From assembly GCF_023824195.1 (NCBI RefSeq), contig NZ_CP085442.1:5045501-5109500 (forward strand): 64,000 nucleotides of DNA, given 5' to 3'. The notes under the pieces are model-generated. The model made no database searches, was not told where the DNA came from, and saw only the letters and a program-made list of their open reading frames with translations. The stretch is from Priestia megaterium (lineage in GTDB: Bacteria; Bacillota; Bacilli; Bacillales; Bacillaceae_H). Of this stretch, positions 19,938-29,313 are shown one piece after another; within the stretch, counting starts at the first letter, position 1, and every line of letters starts with the position of its first letter. The position numbers and the translations under genes were made by a program.

Positions 19938-20789
19938 ATGCAGCAGAATAGTTTAAAGCTTTTAGCACAGCCCGCTTGGCGTATTATTGATCAATCCAGT
20001 CTAGGTCCTCATTTTGATGCCCGTCATTCTTTTGCCATCGATGACACGCTTTGTACAACCGTTGGAAGAGGTGAATCTCCAGCTGTCATGCGCTCCTGGG
20101 TGCATCACGATACGATTGTATTAGGCATCCAAGATACAAAGCTACCTCATTTAGCTGAAGGTGCAGCTTATTTACATGAACAAGGATATAAAACAATCGT
20201 CCGCAATTCAGGCGGCCTCGCTGTCGTACTTGATCAGGATGTTCTAAACATTTCTTTAATTTTTCCTGATGCAGAAAAAGGAATTGATATTGATCGTGGA
20301 TATGAAGCCATGTTTGATTTGATTAAGGCCATGTTTGCATCTTACGGGCCAGCAATTGAAGCGAAGGAAATCGTAGGCTCTTATTGTCCCGGCAGCTTTG
20401 ATTTAAGCATTCGTAATCAAAAGTTTGCAGGCATTTCACAACGACGCGTTCGCGGCGGAGTGGCTGTACAAATTTACTTATGCGTTAAAGGAAGCGGTTC
20501 TAAACGTGCTTCTCTCATTCAAGAGTTTTACAAAAAAGGTCTCCAAAACACGGAAACTAAATTTTCATACCCAGATATCGAGCCTCATACAATGGCTTCT
20601 CTATCTGAGCTGTTACAGATTGATTTAACCGTTTCTGATGTCATGCTGCTTTTACTGCAAACACTGAATAGTATGAGCTCTTCTCTTGTAAATATGCCTT
20701 TAAATGCTACCGAACAAGAGCTGTTTGAGACGCAGCTGCAGCGCATGTATGACCGCAACGAAAAAGCATTGGGTTCATTAGCCGAATAA
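19938..20789 (+). CDS. lipL: Octanoyl-[GcvH]:protein N-octanoyltransferase LipL
   Basis: 283-residue lipoate-ligase-fold transferase. It moves octanoyl groups from GcvH to the E2 subunits of 2-oxoacid dehydrogenases in the Gram-positive lipoate pathway. Signatures: [11 protein letters not shown] (lipoate-ligase RxxGG), the catalytic Cys in [12 protein letters not shown], and [13 protein letters not shown]. The order rsfA-lipL-pta matches B. subtilis. The start ATG follows AAGGGGTTTGAG. The gene ends inside the left arm of a shared terminator. Confidence 0.93.
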   Translation: MQQNSLKLLAQPAWRIIDQSSLGPHFDARHSFAIDDTLCTTVGRGESPAVMRSWVHHDTIVLGIQDTKLPHLAEGAAYLHEQGYKTIVRNSGGLAVVLDQDVLNISLIFPDAEKGIDIDRGYEAMFDLIKAMFASYGPAIEAKEIVGSYCPGSFDLSIRNQKFAGISQRRVRGGVAVQIYLCVKGSGSKRASLIQEFYKKGLQNTETKFSYPDIEPHTMASLSELLQIDLTVSDVMLLLLQTLNSMSSSLVNMPLNATEQELFETQLQRMYDRNEKALGSLAE

Positions 20790-20818
20790 AAAAACTCCGC
20801 CCTAGGACGGAGTTTTTT
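20789..20818. terminator. Bidirectional terminator, lipL / pta
   Basis: Stem AAAAAACTCCG / CGGAGTTTTTT around an eight-base loop. It serves both converging genes. Confidence 0.9.
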
Positions 20819-20820
20819 TA

Positions 20821-21792
20821 TTACAGTGCTTGAGCAGCTGTGATTAAAGCAAGCTTGTACACATCTTCTTCGTTACAACCGCGAGATAGATCGTTTACCG
20901 GTTTGTTTAGACCTTGTAAGATTGGACCTACTGCTTCGAAGTTTCCTAAGCGCTGTGCAATTTTGTAACCAATGTTACCTGCTTCAAGGCTTGGGAATAC
21001 AAATACATTTGCATCTCCTTTGATCACTGAACCTGGTGCTTTCTTTTCAGCTACAGAAGGAACAAATGCTGCGTCGAATTGGAATTCGCCGTCTAATGTT
21101 ACGCTTGGTGCTAATTCTTTTGCAATTTCTACTGCGTTTGCTACTTTTTCTGTTTCCGGAGATTTTGCTGATCCTTTTGTTGAGAAGCTTAGCATAGCAA
21201 CACGAGGATCAATATCGAACATTTCAGCTGTACGAGCACTTTCGATAGCAATTTCAGCTAAATCTTGGCTGTCAGGTGAAATATTGATTGCACAATCAGC
21301 AAATACGTATTTTTGATCGCCGCGAACCATGATAAATACGCCAGATGTTTTCTTAACACCTTGTCTTGTTTTGATAATTTGTAGAGCAGGTCGCACTGTG
21401 TCTGCTGTAGAATGAGCAGCTCCGCTTACAAGACCATCAGCTTTGTTCATATGAACAAGCATTGTGCCAAAATAATTTTCATCTAATAAAATTTTGCGAG
21501 CATCTTCTTCTGTTGCCTTACCTTTACGACGCTCAACAAATGCTGCCACCATTTCATCAAATTCAGAGTAGCTTTGAGGATCTAAAACCTCAACACCGTC
21601 TAATTTTACGTTTAGTTCTGCTGCTTTTGATGCTACAGCGTCTTTATTTCCAACAACGATAGGCTTTAAGATATTGTCGGCAGCTAAACGAGAAACAGCA
21701 CCTAATACGCGCTCATCTAATCCCTCTGGGAATACGATTGATACATCGCTAGCTGATACTTTTTGTTTTAAACCTGTAAATAAATCACTCAA
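20821..21792 (-). CDS. pta: Phosphate acetyltransferase
   Basis: 323-residue PTA_PTB family enzyme interconverting acetyl-CoA and acetyl phosphate, the first step of overflow acetate formation. Family segments seen: IVFPEGLDERVLGA, GLVSGAAHSTADTVRPALQIIKT and MLSFSTKGSAKSPET. It is the short form without the N-terminal DRTGG regulatory domain, as in other bacilli. The start codon is TTG (21790-21792), supported by GAGGAGG 8 bases upstream, with no nearby ATG. It diverges from hemQ across a 276-base spacer in which I found no firm operator. Confidence 0.96.
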   Translation of the reverse strand: MSDLFTGLKQKVSASDVSIVFPEGLDERVLGAVSRLAADNILKPIVVGNKDAVASKAAELNVKLDGVEVLDPQSYSEFDEMVAAFVERRKGKATEEDARKILLDENYFGTMLVHMNKADGLVSGAAHSTADTVRPALQIIKTRQGVKKTSGVFIMVRGDQKYVFADCAINISPDSQDLAEIAIESARTAEMFDIDPRVAMLSFSTKGSAKSPETEKVANAVEIAKELAPSVTLDGEFQFDAAFVPSVAEKKAPGSVIKGDANVFVFPSLEAGNIGYKIAQRLGNFEAVGPILQGLNKPVNDLSRGCNEEDVYKLALITAAQAL

Positions 21793-22068
21793 AGTAAATC
21801 CTCCTCGATATGTAAAAAACTTTTCTCATAATAGGATACTCCACTTTTTTTAAAAATCAAAGGCATGTCCTTCAAGAATCCATGATTACGAAAAAGTCTT
21901 TTAATTCTTAATTTTCCGCTAACACCTAAAATAAAACCTGTTTTTACTTTGCGACAATTGTTTAAAGTTTAGTCACAAAATCACAGGTTTTTCATTCCAG
22001 GTCTTCGGACAAACTATGATATAGTAGAATTGGAATTTATCATAATCGGACAATAGGAGTGAAACGAA

Positions 22069-22812
22069 ATGGCAGAAGCAGCACAAACATTAGACGGTTG
22101 GTATGCACTTCATGATTTCCGTTCAATCGATTGGGGCGCTTGGAAGCAGTTATCAAGCGATGATCGTCAAGCGGCTATCCATGAATTTTTAGGTTTGATT
22201 GAGAAATGGAAAGGAACTGAAGCTGAGCAGCAAGGCAGTCATGCTTTATATACCATTGTCGGCCAAAAAGCAGATTTTATGCTAATGCTTGTTCGTCCTA
22301 CTATGGAAGAACTAAATGAAATTGAAACAGAATTTAATAAAACAAAGCTTGCTGAGTTTACCATTCCTACTTATTCATACGTATCAGTAGTTGAATTAAG
22401 CAACTACTTACCTGCCGGTGAGGATCCTTATGAAAATCCTCAAATCCAAGCTAGACTATATCCAACTTTACCAAAAGCTAGTCATGTTTGCTTTTATCCA
22501 ATGGATAAACGTCGTCAAGGAAATGACAATTGGTACATGCTTCCTATGGAAGAACGACGCAGCTTAATGCGCAGTCATGGAATGATTGGACGTCAATACG
22601 CTGGAAAAGTAAAGCAAATCATTACGGGTTCTGTTGGTTTTGATGATTACGAGTGGGGCGTTACTCTTTTTGCAGATGACGTACTTCAATTTAAAAAATT
22701 AGTATACGAAATGCGTTTTGACGAAGTAAGTGCTCGCTACGGGGAATTTGGCAGCTTCTTTGTTGGAAATTTATTAAAAGAAGAAGCTATTGCACGCTTT
22801 TTACACGTTTAA
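22069..22812 (+). CDS. hemQ: Coproheme decarboxylase (HemQ/ChdC)
   Basis: 247-residue chlorite-dismutase-fold enzyme. It makes heme b by oxidative decarboxylation of coproheme, the last step of the Gram-positive coproporphyrin pathway. Visible family features are the start ...[16 protein letters not shown], the proximal heme His in [15 protein letters not shown], and [16 protein letters not shown]. The Tyr used in decarboxylation is probably in [10 protein letters not shown], but I could not align it exactly. The start follows AGGAG by about 9 bases. It is transcribed alone and ends at a strong hairpin. Confidence 0.95.
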   Translation: MAEAAQTLDGWYALHDFRSIDWGAWKQLSSDDRQAAIHEFLGLIEKWKGTEAEQQGSHALYTIVGQKADFMLMLVRPTMEELNEIETEFNKTKLAEFTIPTYSYVSVVELSNYLPAGEDPYENPQIQARLYPTLPKASHVCFYPMDKRRQGNDNWYMLPMEERRSLMRSHGMIGRQYAGKVKQIITGSVGFDDYEWGVTLFADDVLQFKKLVYEMRFDEVSARYGEFGSFFVGNLLKEEAIARFLHV

Positions 22813-22882
22813 ACTAAGCCGCAAAAGCGTTCATCGCTTTTGTAATGCCTAGAGCAATAAATATCAATGAGCTTTATCTAAA

Positions 22883-22912
22883 AAAACCTGTTTCCAAGTG
22901 GAAACAGGTTTT
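22883..22912. terminator. Terminator after hemQ
   Basis: Perfect 13-bp stem AAAACCTGTTTCC with loop AAGT, followed by a T-run. It separates hemQ from the sporulation unit cwlJ-gerQ. Confidence 0.9.
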
Positions 22913-22928
22913 TTATTTTCTAGCCATG

Positions 22929-22957
22929 GCATATTCGCACTTACAGGACCATATATA
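22929..22957 (+). promoter_or_regulatory. Sigma-E-like promoter for cwlJ-gerQ
   Basis: GCATATT (22929-22935), 14-base spacer, CATATATA (22950-22957). This matches the sigma-E -35 consensus KMATATT exactly and the -10 CATACAHT at six of eight positions, with family spacing. It lies about 35 bases before cwlJ, between the hemQ terminator and its ribosome site. Mother-cell expression fits what is known for cwlJ and gerQ in B. subtilis. Confidence 0.7.
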
Positions 22958-22990
22958 TACAACAGTGTCACAAGTAAGCGAGGTGGGATA

Positions 22991-23413
22991 ATGGCAGTCG
23001 TTGCACACAACGAAGAAGATGTTAAGCTCCTAGCCAGACTCATTCGAGCTGAAGCTGAAAGTGAAGGAAAACAAGGGATGTTACTGGTAGGAAATGTAGG
23101 CGTGAATCGCGCTAAAGCTCCCTGTTTAGATTTTAGAAATATAAGAACCATTCGTCAGATGGTGTTTCAAAACCCAGGCGGATTTGAAGCAACTCAAAAA
23201 GGCTACTTTTATCAGCGTGCCCGCCAGTCTGAAATTACACTTGCACGACGTGTATTAAGAGGGGAACGTTTTAACCCCGCGGAAAACTCACTGTGGTTTT
23301 TCAAGCCCAGCGGCGACTGTCCTGCTCAATGGTATAACCAAAATAACACAGGACGATTTAAATCTCACTGTTTCTTTGCACCAACTCAAGCTGATTGTCC
23401 AGGAGTTTACTAA
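22991..23413 (+). CDS. cwlJ: Spore cortex-lytic hydrolase CwlJ
   Basis: 140-residue hydrolase_2 family protein. It breaks down spore cortex peptidoglycan on germination by Ca-dipicolinate. Signatures: LLARLIRAEAESEGKQGMLL (catalytic Glu region), GNVGVNR, GYFYQRARQSE, GDCPAQWYNQNNTGRFKSHCFF. The frame is open further upstream, but AGGTGGG just before 22991 and similarity to CwlJ (MAVVRATSAD in B. subtilis) fix this ATG. There is no signal peptide, as expected for a protein made in the mother cell and held in the coat by GerQ. The partner gene follows by 26 bases. Confidence 0.95.
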   Translation: MAVVAHNEEDVKLLARLIRAEAESEGKQGMLLVGNVGVNRAKAPCLDFRNIRTIRQMVFQNPGGFEATQKGYFYQRARQSEITLARRVLRGERFNPAENSLWFFKPSGDCPAQWYNQNNTGRFKSHCFFAPTQADCPGVY

Positions 23414-23439
23414 TTTCTTTTTGTTTGAAGGAGGTTCCT

Positions 23440-23919
23440 ATGAAAAAACCAAAGTCTAATCAACCGCAACAGCAATATATGCAAAATCCGTATATGAGTC
23501 CAAACTACCCTTATTATATGCCTCAGCCGCAGCAGCCCCAGCCAGGCGGCCAGCAGGTTCAAGGGCAAAGCCAAGGAGGTCCGCCCCCTACCTCTTCTGG
23601 AGGCAGTGGTGCCCCCCAAGACCCAAATCAACTGCCCATTGAAGAATCATATATTGAAAATATTTTACGTTTAAATCGAGGAAAAATAGCGACTGTATAT
23701 ATGACGTTTGAAAATAATACGCAGTGGAACGCTAAGGTCTTTAGAGGGGAAATTGAAGCAGCCGGACGCGATCATATCATTTTAAGTGATCCACAAACTG
23801 GCACTCGTTATTTACTGCTTATGGTTTATCTCGATTACATCACTTTTGAGGGTCCAATCAAATATAATTATCCGTTTAGCGGTGGAGGCCAGCAGTTGAG
23901 CAATTATTCTCCGCGTTAA
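23440..23919 (+). CDS. gerQ: Spore coat protein GerQ
   Basis: 159-residue coat protein with a Gln/Pro/Gly/Tyr-rich N-terminal half (about residues 1-75) and a conserved C-terminal domain (IEESYIENILRLNRGKIATVYMTFENN...LDYITFEGPIKYNYPF). In B. subtilis GerQ anchors CwlJ in the coat and is cross-linked by transglutaminase at lysines. The Lys residues in MKKPKSNQ fit that. GGAGG lies seven bases before the ATG at 23440, and an in-frame GTG/ATG further upstream would overlap cwlJ. It is second gene of the sigma-E unit. Confidence 0.95.
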   Translation: MKKPKSNQPQQQYMQNPYMSPNYPYYMPQPQQPQPGGQQVQGQSQGGPPPTSSGGSGAPQDPNQLPIEESYIENILRLNRGKIATVYMTFENNTQWNAKVFRGEIEAAGRDHIILSDPQTGTRYLLLMVYLDYITFEGPIKYNYPFSGGGQQLSNYSPR

Positions 23920-23944
23920 AAAAACCCCTTTTCAGGGGTTTTTT
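23919..23944. terminator. Bidirectional terminator, gerQ / ywdK
   Basis: Stem AAAAAACCCC / GGGGTTTTTT around a six-base loop, touching the stop codons of both converging genes. Confidence 0.88.
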
Positions 23945-24315
23945 TATAGCCATTTTACAGCTGCAACAACAATAAAAATCCAAGCCACAATAAATGCAAC
24001 TCCACCTAGCGGAGTAATCGCGCCGAGAACTTTAATACCGGACGTACTTAATACATAGAGACTGCCCGAAAACAGCACAATCCCCGCGAACATAATCCAG
24101 CCCGAAGCTGTTAACAAAGAAGATTGAGGAAATTTGCTTAATAGAAACGCAATGACAAACAGCCCCATTGCATGGAACATTTGGTACTGCACTCCCGTTT
24201 TCCATACCTCTAAATACTTCTCTGAGATTTTCCCTTCTAACCCATGCGCTCCAAAAGCACCAAGAGCAACCGCTAACATCGCATTGATTGCACCGATCAT
24301 TAAAAATAGTTTCAT
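23944..24315 (-). CDS. ywdK: DUF423 membrane protein (YwdK)
   Basis: 123-residue protein with four hydrophobic helices (starts MKLFLMIGAINAMLAVALGAFGAHGLEGK) and the DUF423 hallmark GAFGAHGL. Function is unknown. It follows ywdI by 15 bases and is the last gene of a leftward ung-ywdI-ywdK unit conserved in bacilli. Confidence 0.88.
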   Translation of the reverse strand: MKLFLMIGAINAMLAVALGAFGAHGLEGKISEKYLEVWKTGVQYQMFHAMGLFVIAFLLSKFPQSSLLTASGWIMFAGIVLFSGSLYVLSTSGIKVLGAITPLGGVAFIVAWIFIVVAAVKWL

Positions 24316-24330
24316 GTTTTTCTCCTCACT

Positions 24331-24648
24331 TTAGAAATCAAACAGACTATCGCCGTTTGCATCATCTGATTTCAATTTCGTTCCCTCAAAATTAGGTTTG
24401 GATGACTGAATAATCTGTTGCTGCATAATCTCAGGCGATTGCATAATTTCCGGTGAAGACATTACAACAGGTTTTGAAACCGAGACAGGTTTCGATACTG
24501 AAACCTCTCCATTTTGATCTAATGCAAGCTCACACAGTGCTTTTATGGCAACCAATTGATCTCGAACGTTCGCACTATTCGAATGGTGCTTTGCTTTTTG
24601 TACTTCTGCACTAATTTTATCAAGGAGCTGCGCCATTTTTATATCCAT
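24331..24648 (-). CDS. ywdI: YwdI family protein
   Basis: 105-residue protein: a conserved helical N-terminus (MAQLLDKISAEVQKAKHH...IKALCELAL) followed by a variable tail with short repeats (VSKPVSVSKPV and SPEIMQSPEIMQ). An ATG three codons in (MAQLLDK) is an alternative start. Function unknown. Located between ung and ywdK. Confidence 0.78.
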   Translation of the reverse strand: MDIKMAQLLDKISAEVQKAKHHSNSANVRDQLVAIKALCELALDQNGEVSVSKPVSVSKPVVMSSPEIMQSPEIMQQQIIQSSKPNFEGTKLKSDDANGDSLFDF

Positions 24649-24751
24649 GTAGACACCTCATCTTACATTCAATATGACTTTATACAGCTATTTTATCAAA
24701 AGATGAAATAGGAGGCTATGTCTGAAGCTAATCTTCATGAAATGCTCACTT

Positions 24752-25426
24752 TTACACATCGTCAATTTGCCAATCAATGGATTGACGTCCGTGTTGGAGC
24801 AAAAACTCATTTGCTCGTTGAAAGTGATTATTGCCAAAAAAGCCTCGATTAGCCGAAAATGGGCTAGGGTGCGGGCTTTCCAAAATTAAATGGTGCGAAT
24901 GATGAATAAGCTCTTTTTTAGCTTGTGCATGCTTGCCCCACAGCAAAAACACAACTGGCTCCTCTTTTTGTGCCACTAATTCAATAATACGGTCCGTCAG
25001 CTGCTCCCACCCTTTTCCTTTGTGAGAGTTCGCTTCTCCTCTTCTAACCGTTAAAACAGTGTTAAGCAAAAGAACACCTTGTTCTGCCCATTTGACTAAA
25101 TAACCGTTATTCGGAATGTGATAATCCATTTCATTTTTCAGCTCTTTGTAAATATTCACTAAAGAAGGCGGTGTTTTTACTCCTGGTTGAACAGAGAAGC
25201 TCAGTCCATGCGCTTGATTTGGTCCATGATAAGGATCCTGTCCCAATATGACCACTTTTACATTTTTATAATCCGTATAGTGTAAAGCGTTAAAAACATC
25301 ATATTTATCAGGGTAAATGGTGTGGTGATTATATTCATCCACTAAAAATTCTCGAAGCTGTATGTAATAGTCTTTTTGAAATTCTTCTTCTAATAAAGGA
25401 GCCCAGTCATTTTTTAAAATACTCAT
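24752..25426 (-). CDS. ung: Uracil-DNA glycosylase
   Basis: 224-residue family-1 UDG that removes uracil from DNA. The water-activating loop [17 protein letters not shown] and the minor-groove loop [17 protein letters not shown] are intact, and [17 protein letters not shown] is also typical. It lies upstream of ywdI-ywdK in the same direction. A gap of about 100 bases follows without an obvious terminator. Confidence 0.97.
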   Translation of the reverse strand: MSILKNDWAPLLEEEFQKDYYIQLREFLVDEYNHHTIYPDKYDVFNALHYTDYKNVKVVILGQDPYHGPNQAHGLSFSVQPGVKTPPSLVNIYKELKNEMDYHIPNNGYLVKWAEQGVLLLNTVLTVRRGEANSHKGKGWEQLTDRIIELVAQKEEPVVFLLWGKHAQAKKELIHHSHHLILESPHPSPFSANRGFFGNNHFQRANEFLLQHGRQSIDWQIDDV

Positions 25427-25603
25427 TGCTTATCACCTCATAATAATCTTTTTTGTTATTTTATCGTAAACTCTGCCCCCTGCTCAAACGTTGCCTGCTT
25501 TAAATATGCTGAGAGCCTGGGCATATTTTAATATTGTCATGTTCAATGAAACTTTGTATACACTTATAAAGAGTGTATTTTTATATTAAAGGAGGGATTC
25601 CAT

Positions 25604-26050
25604 ATGATCATCAGCAATCCCCACCAAATAGACGTAACCTACAGCCTGGGTGTTACACCCGTTGAACCGATGATACCAAGAAAATACACCGTTTTCCCAG
25701 GTCAACACACTTCTGTTCCTTCCATTCAAATCGGCATTGAATTTGCCTACGATCATATGCAAAAAGAGCGGAACGAATATTTAGCATCCTTCGTCTTTGA
25801 TAAAGGTTTTTATTCCCTTACTGTGTATTATTACATCGGTGCGCATACATCAACAGATGAAACCATTACACGCTACCTTCACTTTTTAGAACAGCTCCCT
25901 GTTATTCTATCGTCCATCTATCACGCTGATGCTTCTTTTTTCGAAAAACATCCACTTTTAATGCACTGTCCTATTTTTGTCATCGCCGATAGCCCTGACT
26001 TGCCATTTTCAACAAAAAAATCTATCGGTTCCCTGTATCAATATAAATAA
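25604..26050 (+). CDS. Staygreen (SGR) domain protein
   Basis: 148-residue protein. I recognise the bacterial Staygreen-family pattern: PRKYTVFPG at the start, KERNEYLASFVF, then RYLHFLEQLPVILSSIYHAD, FFEKHPLLMHCPIFVIADS and a C-terminal IGSLYQYK. Plant Staygreen proteins remove Mg from chlorophyll a. Bacilli have no chlorophyll, so the bacterial role is unknown. Possible metal or porphyrin chemistry is inference only. It is monocistronic between ung and zwf, with GGAGG upstream and its own terminator. The match is from memory of the family, not a search. Confidence 0.65.
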   Translation: MIISNPHQIDVTYSLGVTPVEPMIPRKYTVFPGQHTSVPSIQIGIEFAYDHMQKERNEYLASFVFDKGFYSLTVYYYIGAHTSTDETITRYLHFLEQLPVILSSIYHADASFFEKHPLLMHCPIFVIADSPDLPFSTKKSIGSLYQYK

Positions 26051-26052
26051 AT

Positions 26053-26090
26053 GAGAAAAGCTACTGTTAAAATAACGGTAGCTTTTTCTC
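26053..26090. terminator. Terminator after Staygreen gene
   Basis: Long stem GAGAAAAGCTACTGTTA / TAACGGTAGCTTTTTCTC with a three-base loop and one bulge. The rest of the 305-base gap to zwf (26051-26355) holds the zwf promoter and a leader of about 160 bases with no other gene visible. Confidence 0.8.
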
Positions 26091-26161
26091 AGTATTCGAA
26101 ACAAAATACTTTTAAACTTGTTAAAAACATGGAATAATAACTACAAATTGTTTTAATCTAT

Positions 26162-26190
26162 TTGCGTTAACTCTTTAAAATCGTTACAAT
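26162..26190 (+). promoter_or_regulatory. zwf sigma-A promoter
   Basis: -35 TTGCGT (26162-26167), 17-base spacer, -10 TACAAT (26185-26190). Predicted transcription start near 26197 gives an untranslated leader of roughly 160 bases, which is long for a housekeeping gene. Confidence 0.7.
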
Positions 26191-26355
26191 TTATTAGTAG
26201 TTCTATACATAAAGGAAAAGGTAAACAAGCAATCATTCGTTTGTTTATAAAGGCCGAGTTTAACGGGCAATGAATCCCCAGATTTCATTTAAGTGTTGTC
26301 TGTTAAAGCGGAAAAAAATTGAACGTAACTACGACAAAGTGAGGTCCTAGAAGTA

Positions 26356-27858
26356 ATGACAAATGTACAACCAAAATCCATTATCGTAATTTTTGGCGCT
26401 ACAGGTGATTTAGCAAAACGTAAGTTATTCCCCTCTATTTTCCGCTTATATAAAGCGAACAAACTATCGGAAGATTTCGCTGTTGTTGGTGTCGCAAGAA
26501 GACCTTGGACTAATGACGAATTACGCGAAAATGTAAAAAAATCAGTGAGCAGTTTCAAAAACAGTGACGCTGACATTGAAAAGTTTGCTTCACATTTTTA
26601 TTACCAACCGTTTGACGTAACAGATGTCGCTTCTTATCAAGAATTAAAAAGCCTAACAGAAAGCCTTGATGAGCAATACAACGTGCCTGGAAATCGTATT
26701 TTCTATCTAGCAATGGCACCTGAATTTTTCGGAACAATTGCTTCGAATTTAAAAAATGAAGGTTTAACACAAACAGAAGGTTGGAGTCGCCTAGTCATTG
26801 AAAAGCCGTTCGGCCATGATTATCCTTCTGCTAAAGAATTAAATGAACAAATTCGCCATGCATTTAAGGAAGATCAAATTTATCGTATCGACCACTACCT
26901 CGGTAAAGAAATGGTGCAAAATATCGAAGTTATCCGTTTTGCAAATGCTCTATTTGAACCGATGTGGAACAACCAATACATTTCAAACATCCAAATTACG
27001 TCTAGCGAAACGCTTGGTGTAGAAGACCGTGGCCGTTACTATGAATCTTCAGGTGCCCTTCGAGATATGGTACAAAACCATATGCTTCAAATGGTTGCCC
27101 TGCTTGCAATGGAACCGCCGATTAAATTAACACCGGAAGAAATTCGCAGTGAAAAAGTAAAAGTATTACGTGCTCTTCGCTCTTTATCAGTAGATGAAGT
27201 AGATGATTATTTTGTACGAGGCCAATACGGCAAAGGTGTACTTGAAGGAGAAGAAGTTATCGGCTATCGCGAAGGAAACTCGGTTGATCCTGAGTCTAAT
27301 ACCGCTACATTTGTATCTGGTAAGCTTATGATTGATAACTTTAGATGGGCTGGCGTACCGATTTATATCCGTACAGGTAAACGCATGAAAGAAAAAGCAA
27401 CGACAATTGTTGTACAGTTCAAAGACTTACCAATGAACCTGTACTTCAATAAAGATAAAGAAATTCATCCAAACTTGCTTGTTATTCATATCCAACCGGA
27501 AGAAGGCATTACGCTTCACTTAAACGCGCGTAAAACGCCAGGTGCAACATCATCCACACCGATTAACTTGAACTATTGCAATAACTGTGGAGATAAAATG
27601 AATACACCGGAAGCTTATGAACGCCTTATTTATGATTGCATGCTTGGGGATGCAACGAACTTTACTCACTGGGATGAAGTAGCCCTTTCTTGGAAATTTG
27701 TTGATACTATTTCAGAAGCATGGGAAAGCAAAAAAGCACAAAACTTCCCGAACTACGAATCAGGTTCAATGGGACCAAAAGAATCAGACGCATTGCTTGC
27801 TGAAGACGGTTTCCACTGGTGGCCGGTCGGAGAAGACAACTTCTCACCTAAAGAATAA
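26356..27858 (+). CDS. zwf: Glucose-6-phosphate 1-dehydrogenase
   Basis: 500-residue enzyme that oxidises glucose-6-phosphate with NADP to 6-phosphogluconolactone, opening the oxidative pentose phosphate pathway. It has the N-terminal GATGDLAKRKLFP nucleotide fold and the active-site block RIDHYLGKEMVQN with the substrate-binding His/Lys. The ATG follows GAGGTCCTAG. It converges with gndA, the next oxidative step after lactonase. A Cys pair (NYCNNCGDK) near the C-terminus is visible, with unknown meaning. Confidence 0.98.
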   Translation: MTNVQPKSIIVIFGATGDLAKRKLFPSIFRLYKANKLSEDFAVVGVARRPWTNDELRENVKKSVSSFKNSDADIEKFASHFYYQPFDVTDVASYQELKSLTESLDEQYNVPGNRIFYLAMAPEFFGTIASNLKNEGLTQTEGWSRLVIEKPFGHDYPSAKELNEQIRHAFKEDQIYRIDHYLGKEMVQNIEVIRFANALFEPMWNNQYISNIQITSSETLGVEDRGRYYESSGALRDMVQNHMLQMVALLAMEPPIKLTPEEIRSEKVKVLRALRSLSVDEVDDYFVRGQYGKGVLEGEEVIGYREGNSVDPESNTATFVSGKLMIDNFRWAGVPIYIRTGKRMKEKATTIVVQFKDLPMNLYFNKDKEIHPNLLVIHIQPEEGITLHLNARKTPGATSSTPINLNYCNNCGDKMNTPEAYERLIYDCMLGDATNFTHWDEVALSWKFVDTISEAWESKKAQNFPNYESGSMGPKESDALLAEDGFHWWPVGEDNFSPKE

Positions 27859-27861
27859 ATA

Positions 27862-27894
27862 AAAAAAGCAGCTGTAGTATACAGCTGCTTTTTT
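27862..27894. terminator. Bidirectional terminator, zwf / gndA
   Basis: Stem with core GCAGCTGTA-GTA-TACAGCTGC, flanked by A7 and T7, between the converging pentose-phosphate genes. Confidence 0.92.
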
Positions 27895-27900
27895 TGTTTT

Positions 27901-29313
27901 TTATTTTAACCACTCAGTATGGAATACGCCCTCTTTATCAACACGTTGATATGTGTGAGCTCCGAAGTAGTCACGTTGCGCTTGTAAAAGGTTCGCTGGT
28001 AGCGTTTCTGTACGATAGCTGTCATAGTAAGCTAATGCACTTGAGAAACTTGGTACAGGAATACCTTGTTTAACCGCAATTGAAATAACTTCACGAAGAG
28101 CCGACTGATAGCCTTCTACGATATCCTTGAAGTATGGGTCCAACAATAAGTTTGTTAGATCTGCATCGCGATCGTAAGCTTCTTTAATTTTTTGTAAGAA
28201 TTGTGCACGGATGATACAACCACCACGGAAGATCATTGCAATATCACCGTACTGTAAATTCCAGTCATATTCTTCAGAAGCTGCTTTCATTTGAGCAAAC
28301 CCTTGCGCATATGAACAAATTTTACTCATGTACAATGCTTTACGAATTGCTTCTACTAATTCAGTTTTATCGCCTTCAAATGCAGCTGCATTTGGACCGC
28401 TCAATACTTTGCTTGCTTTTACACGTTCTTCTTTCATAGCTGAAATAAAGCGCGCAAATACAGATTCCGTAATGATTGGTAGTGGTACACCTAAATCAAG
28501 CGCACTTTGGCTTGTCCATTTACCTGTACCTTTTTGACCTGCAGTATCTAAAATAACGTCTACAAGTGCTTTACCTGTTTCTTCATCTTTTTTCGTAAAG
28601 ATATCAGCTGTGATTTCAATTAAGTAGCTATCTAGCTCGCCTTTATTCCATTCAGCAAATACTTCATGTAATTCATCTGTTTCTAAGCCTAATACGTTTT
28701 TCATAATGAAGTATGCTTCACAAATTAACTGCATATCGCCATATTCAATGCCGTTATGAACCATTTTTACGTAGTGACCTGCACCATTTGGTCCAATGTA
28801 TGTGCAGCAATCATCGCCTTCAACTTTCGCTGAAATAGCTGTTAAGATTGGTTTTACAAGTTCATATGCTTCTTTTTGTCCGCCAGGCATGATTGAAGGT
28901 CCTTTTAATGCGCCTTCTTCTCCGCCGGATACGCCTGTACCGATGAAATGGATCCCTAATTCTTCTAGCTCTTTGTTACGACGAATTGTATCCTGGAAGA
29001 ATGTATTTCCGCCATCGATTAAAATGTCGCCTTTTTCTAAGTATGGTTTTAACGAATCAATTGTTGCATCTGTAGCAGCACCAGCTTTAACCATTAATAA
29101 AATTTTACGCGGTTTTTCAAGAGAATTAATAAACTCTTCCACACTGTATGTACCTGCAAAATTTTTACCTTCTGCTTCTGTTTTTAGGAACTCTTCTGTC
29201 TTTTCAGGAGAGCGGTTATAAACTGAAACAGAATAGCCTCTGCTCTCAATGTTTAGCGCCAAGTTTTTCCCCATAACCGCTAAACCGATAACACCGATTT
29301 GTTGTTTTGCCAT
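27901..29313 (-). CDS. gndA: 6-phosphogluconate dehydrogenase (decarboxylating)
   Basis: 470-residue enzyme converting 6-phosphogluconate to ribulose-5-phosphate, CO2 and NADPH. Rossmann start [20 protein letters not shown], with NR in VYNRSPEKT as in NADP-preferring forms. Catalytic blocks are [11 protein letters not shown] and the 6PGD signature around [17 protein letters not shown], and the C-terminal tail is [16 protein letters not shown]. Normal length. The NADP-type symbol gndA is by similarity to B. subtilis GndA (YqjI). Confidence 0.96.
   Translation of the reverse strand: MAKQQIGVIGLAVMGKNLALNIESRGYSVSVYNRSPEKTEEFLKTEAEGKNFAGTYSVEEFINSLEKPRKILLMVKAGAATDATIDSLKPYLEKGDILIDGGNTFFQDTIRRNKELEELGIHFIGTGVSGGEEGALKGPSIMPGGQKEAYELVKPILTAISAKVEGDDCCTYIGPNGAGHYVKMVHNGIEYGDMQLICEAYFIMKNVLGLETDELHEVFAEWNKGELDSYLIEITADIFTKKDEETGKALVDVILDTAGQKGTGKWTSQSALDLGVPLPIITESVFARFISAMKEERVKASKVLSGPNAAAFEGDKTELVEAIRKALYMSKICSYAQGFAQMKAASEEYDWNLQYGDIAMIFRGGCIIRAQFLQKIKEAYDRDADLTNLLLDPYFKDIVEGYQSALREVISIAVKQGIPVPSFSSALAYYDSYRTETLPANLLQAQRDYFGAHTYQRVDKEGVFHTEWLK

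Noticed and set aside
20972-21316. 114-codon frame antisense to pta
   Set aside because: Mirror of the pta coding sequence with no independent start signal.
28796-29221. 141-codon frame antisense to gndA
   Set aside because: Complement of a conserved enzyme gene with Ser/Pro-rich nonsense composition.
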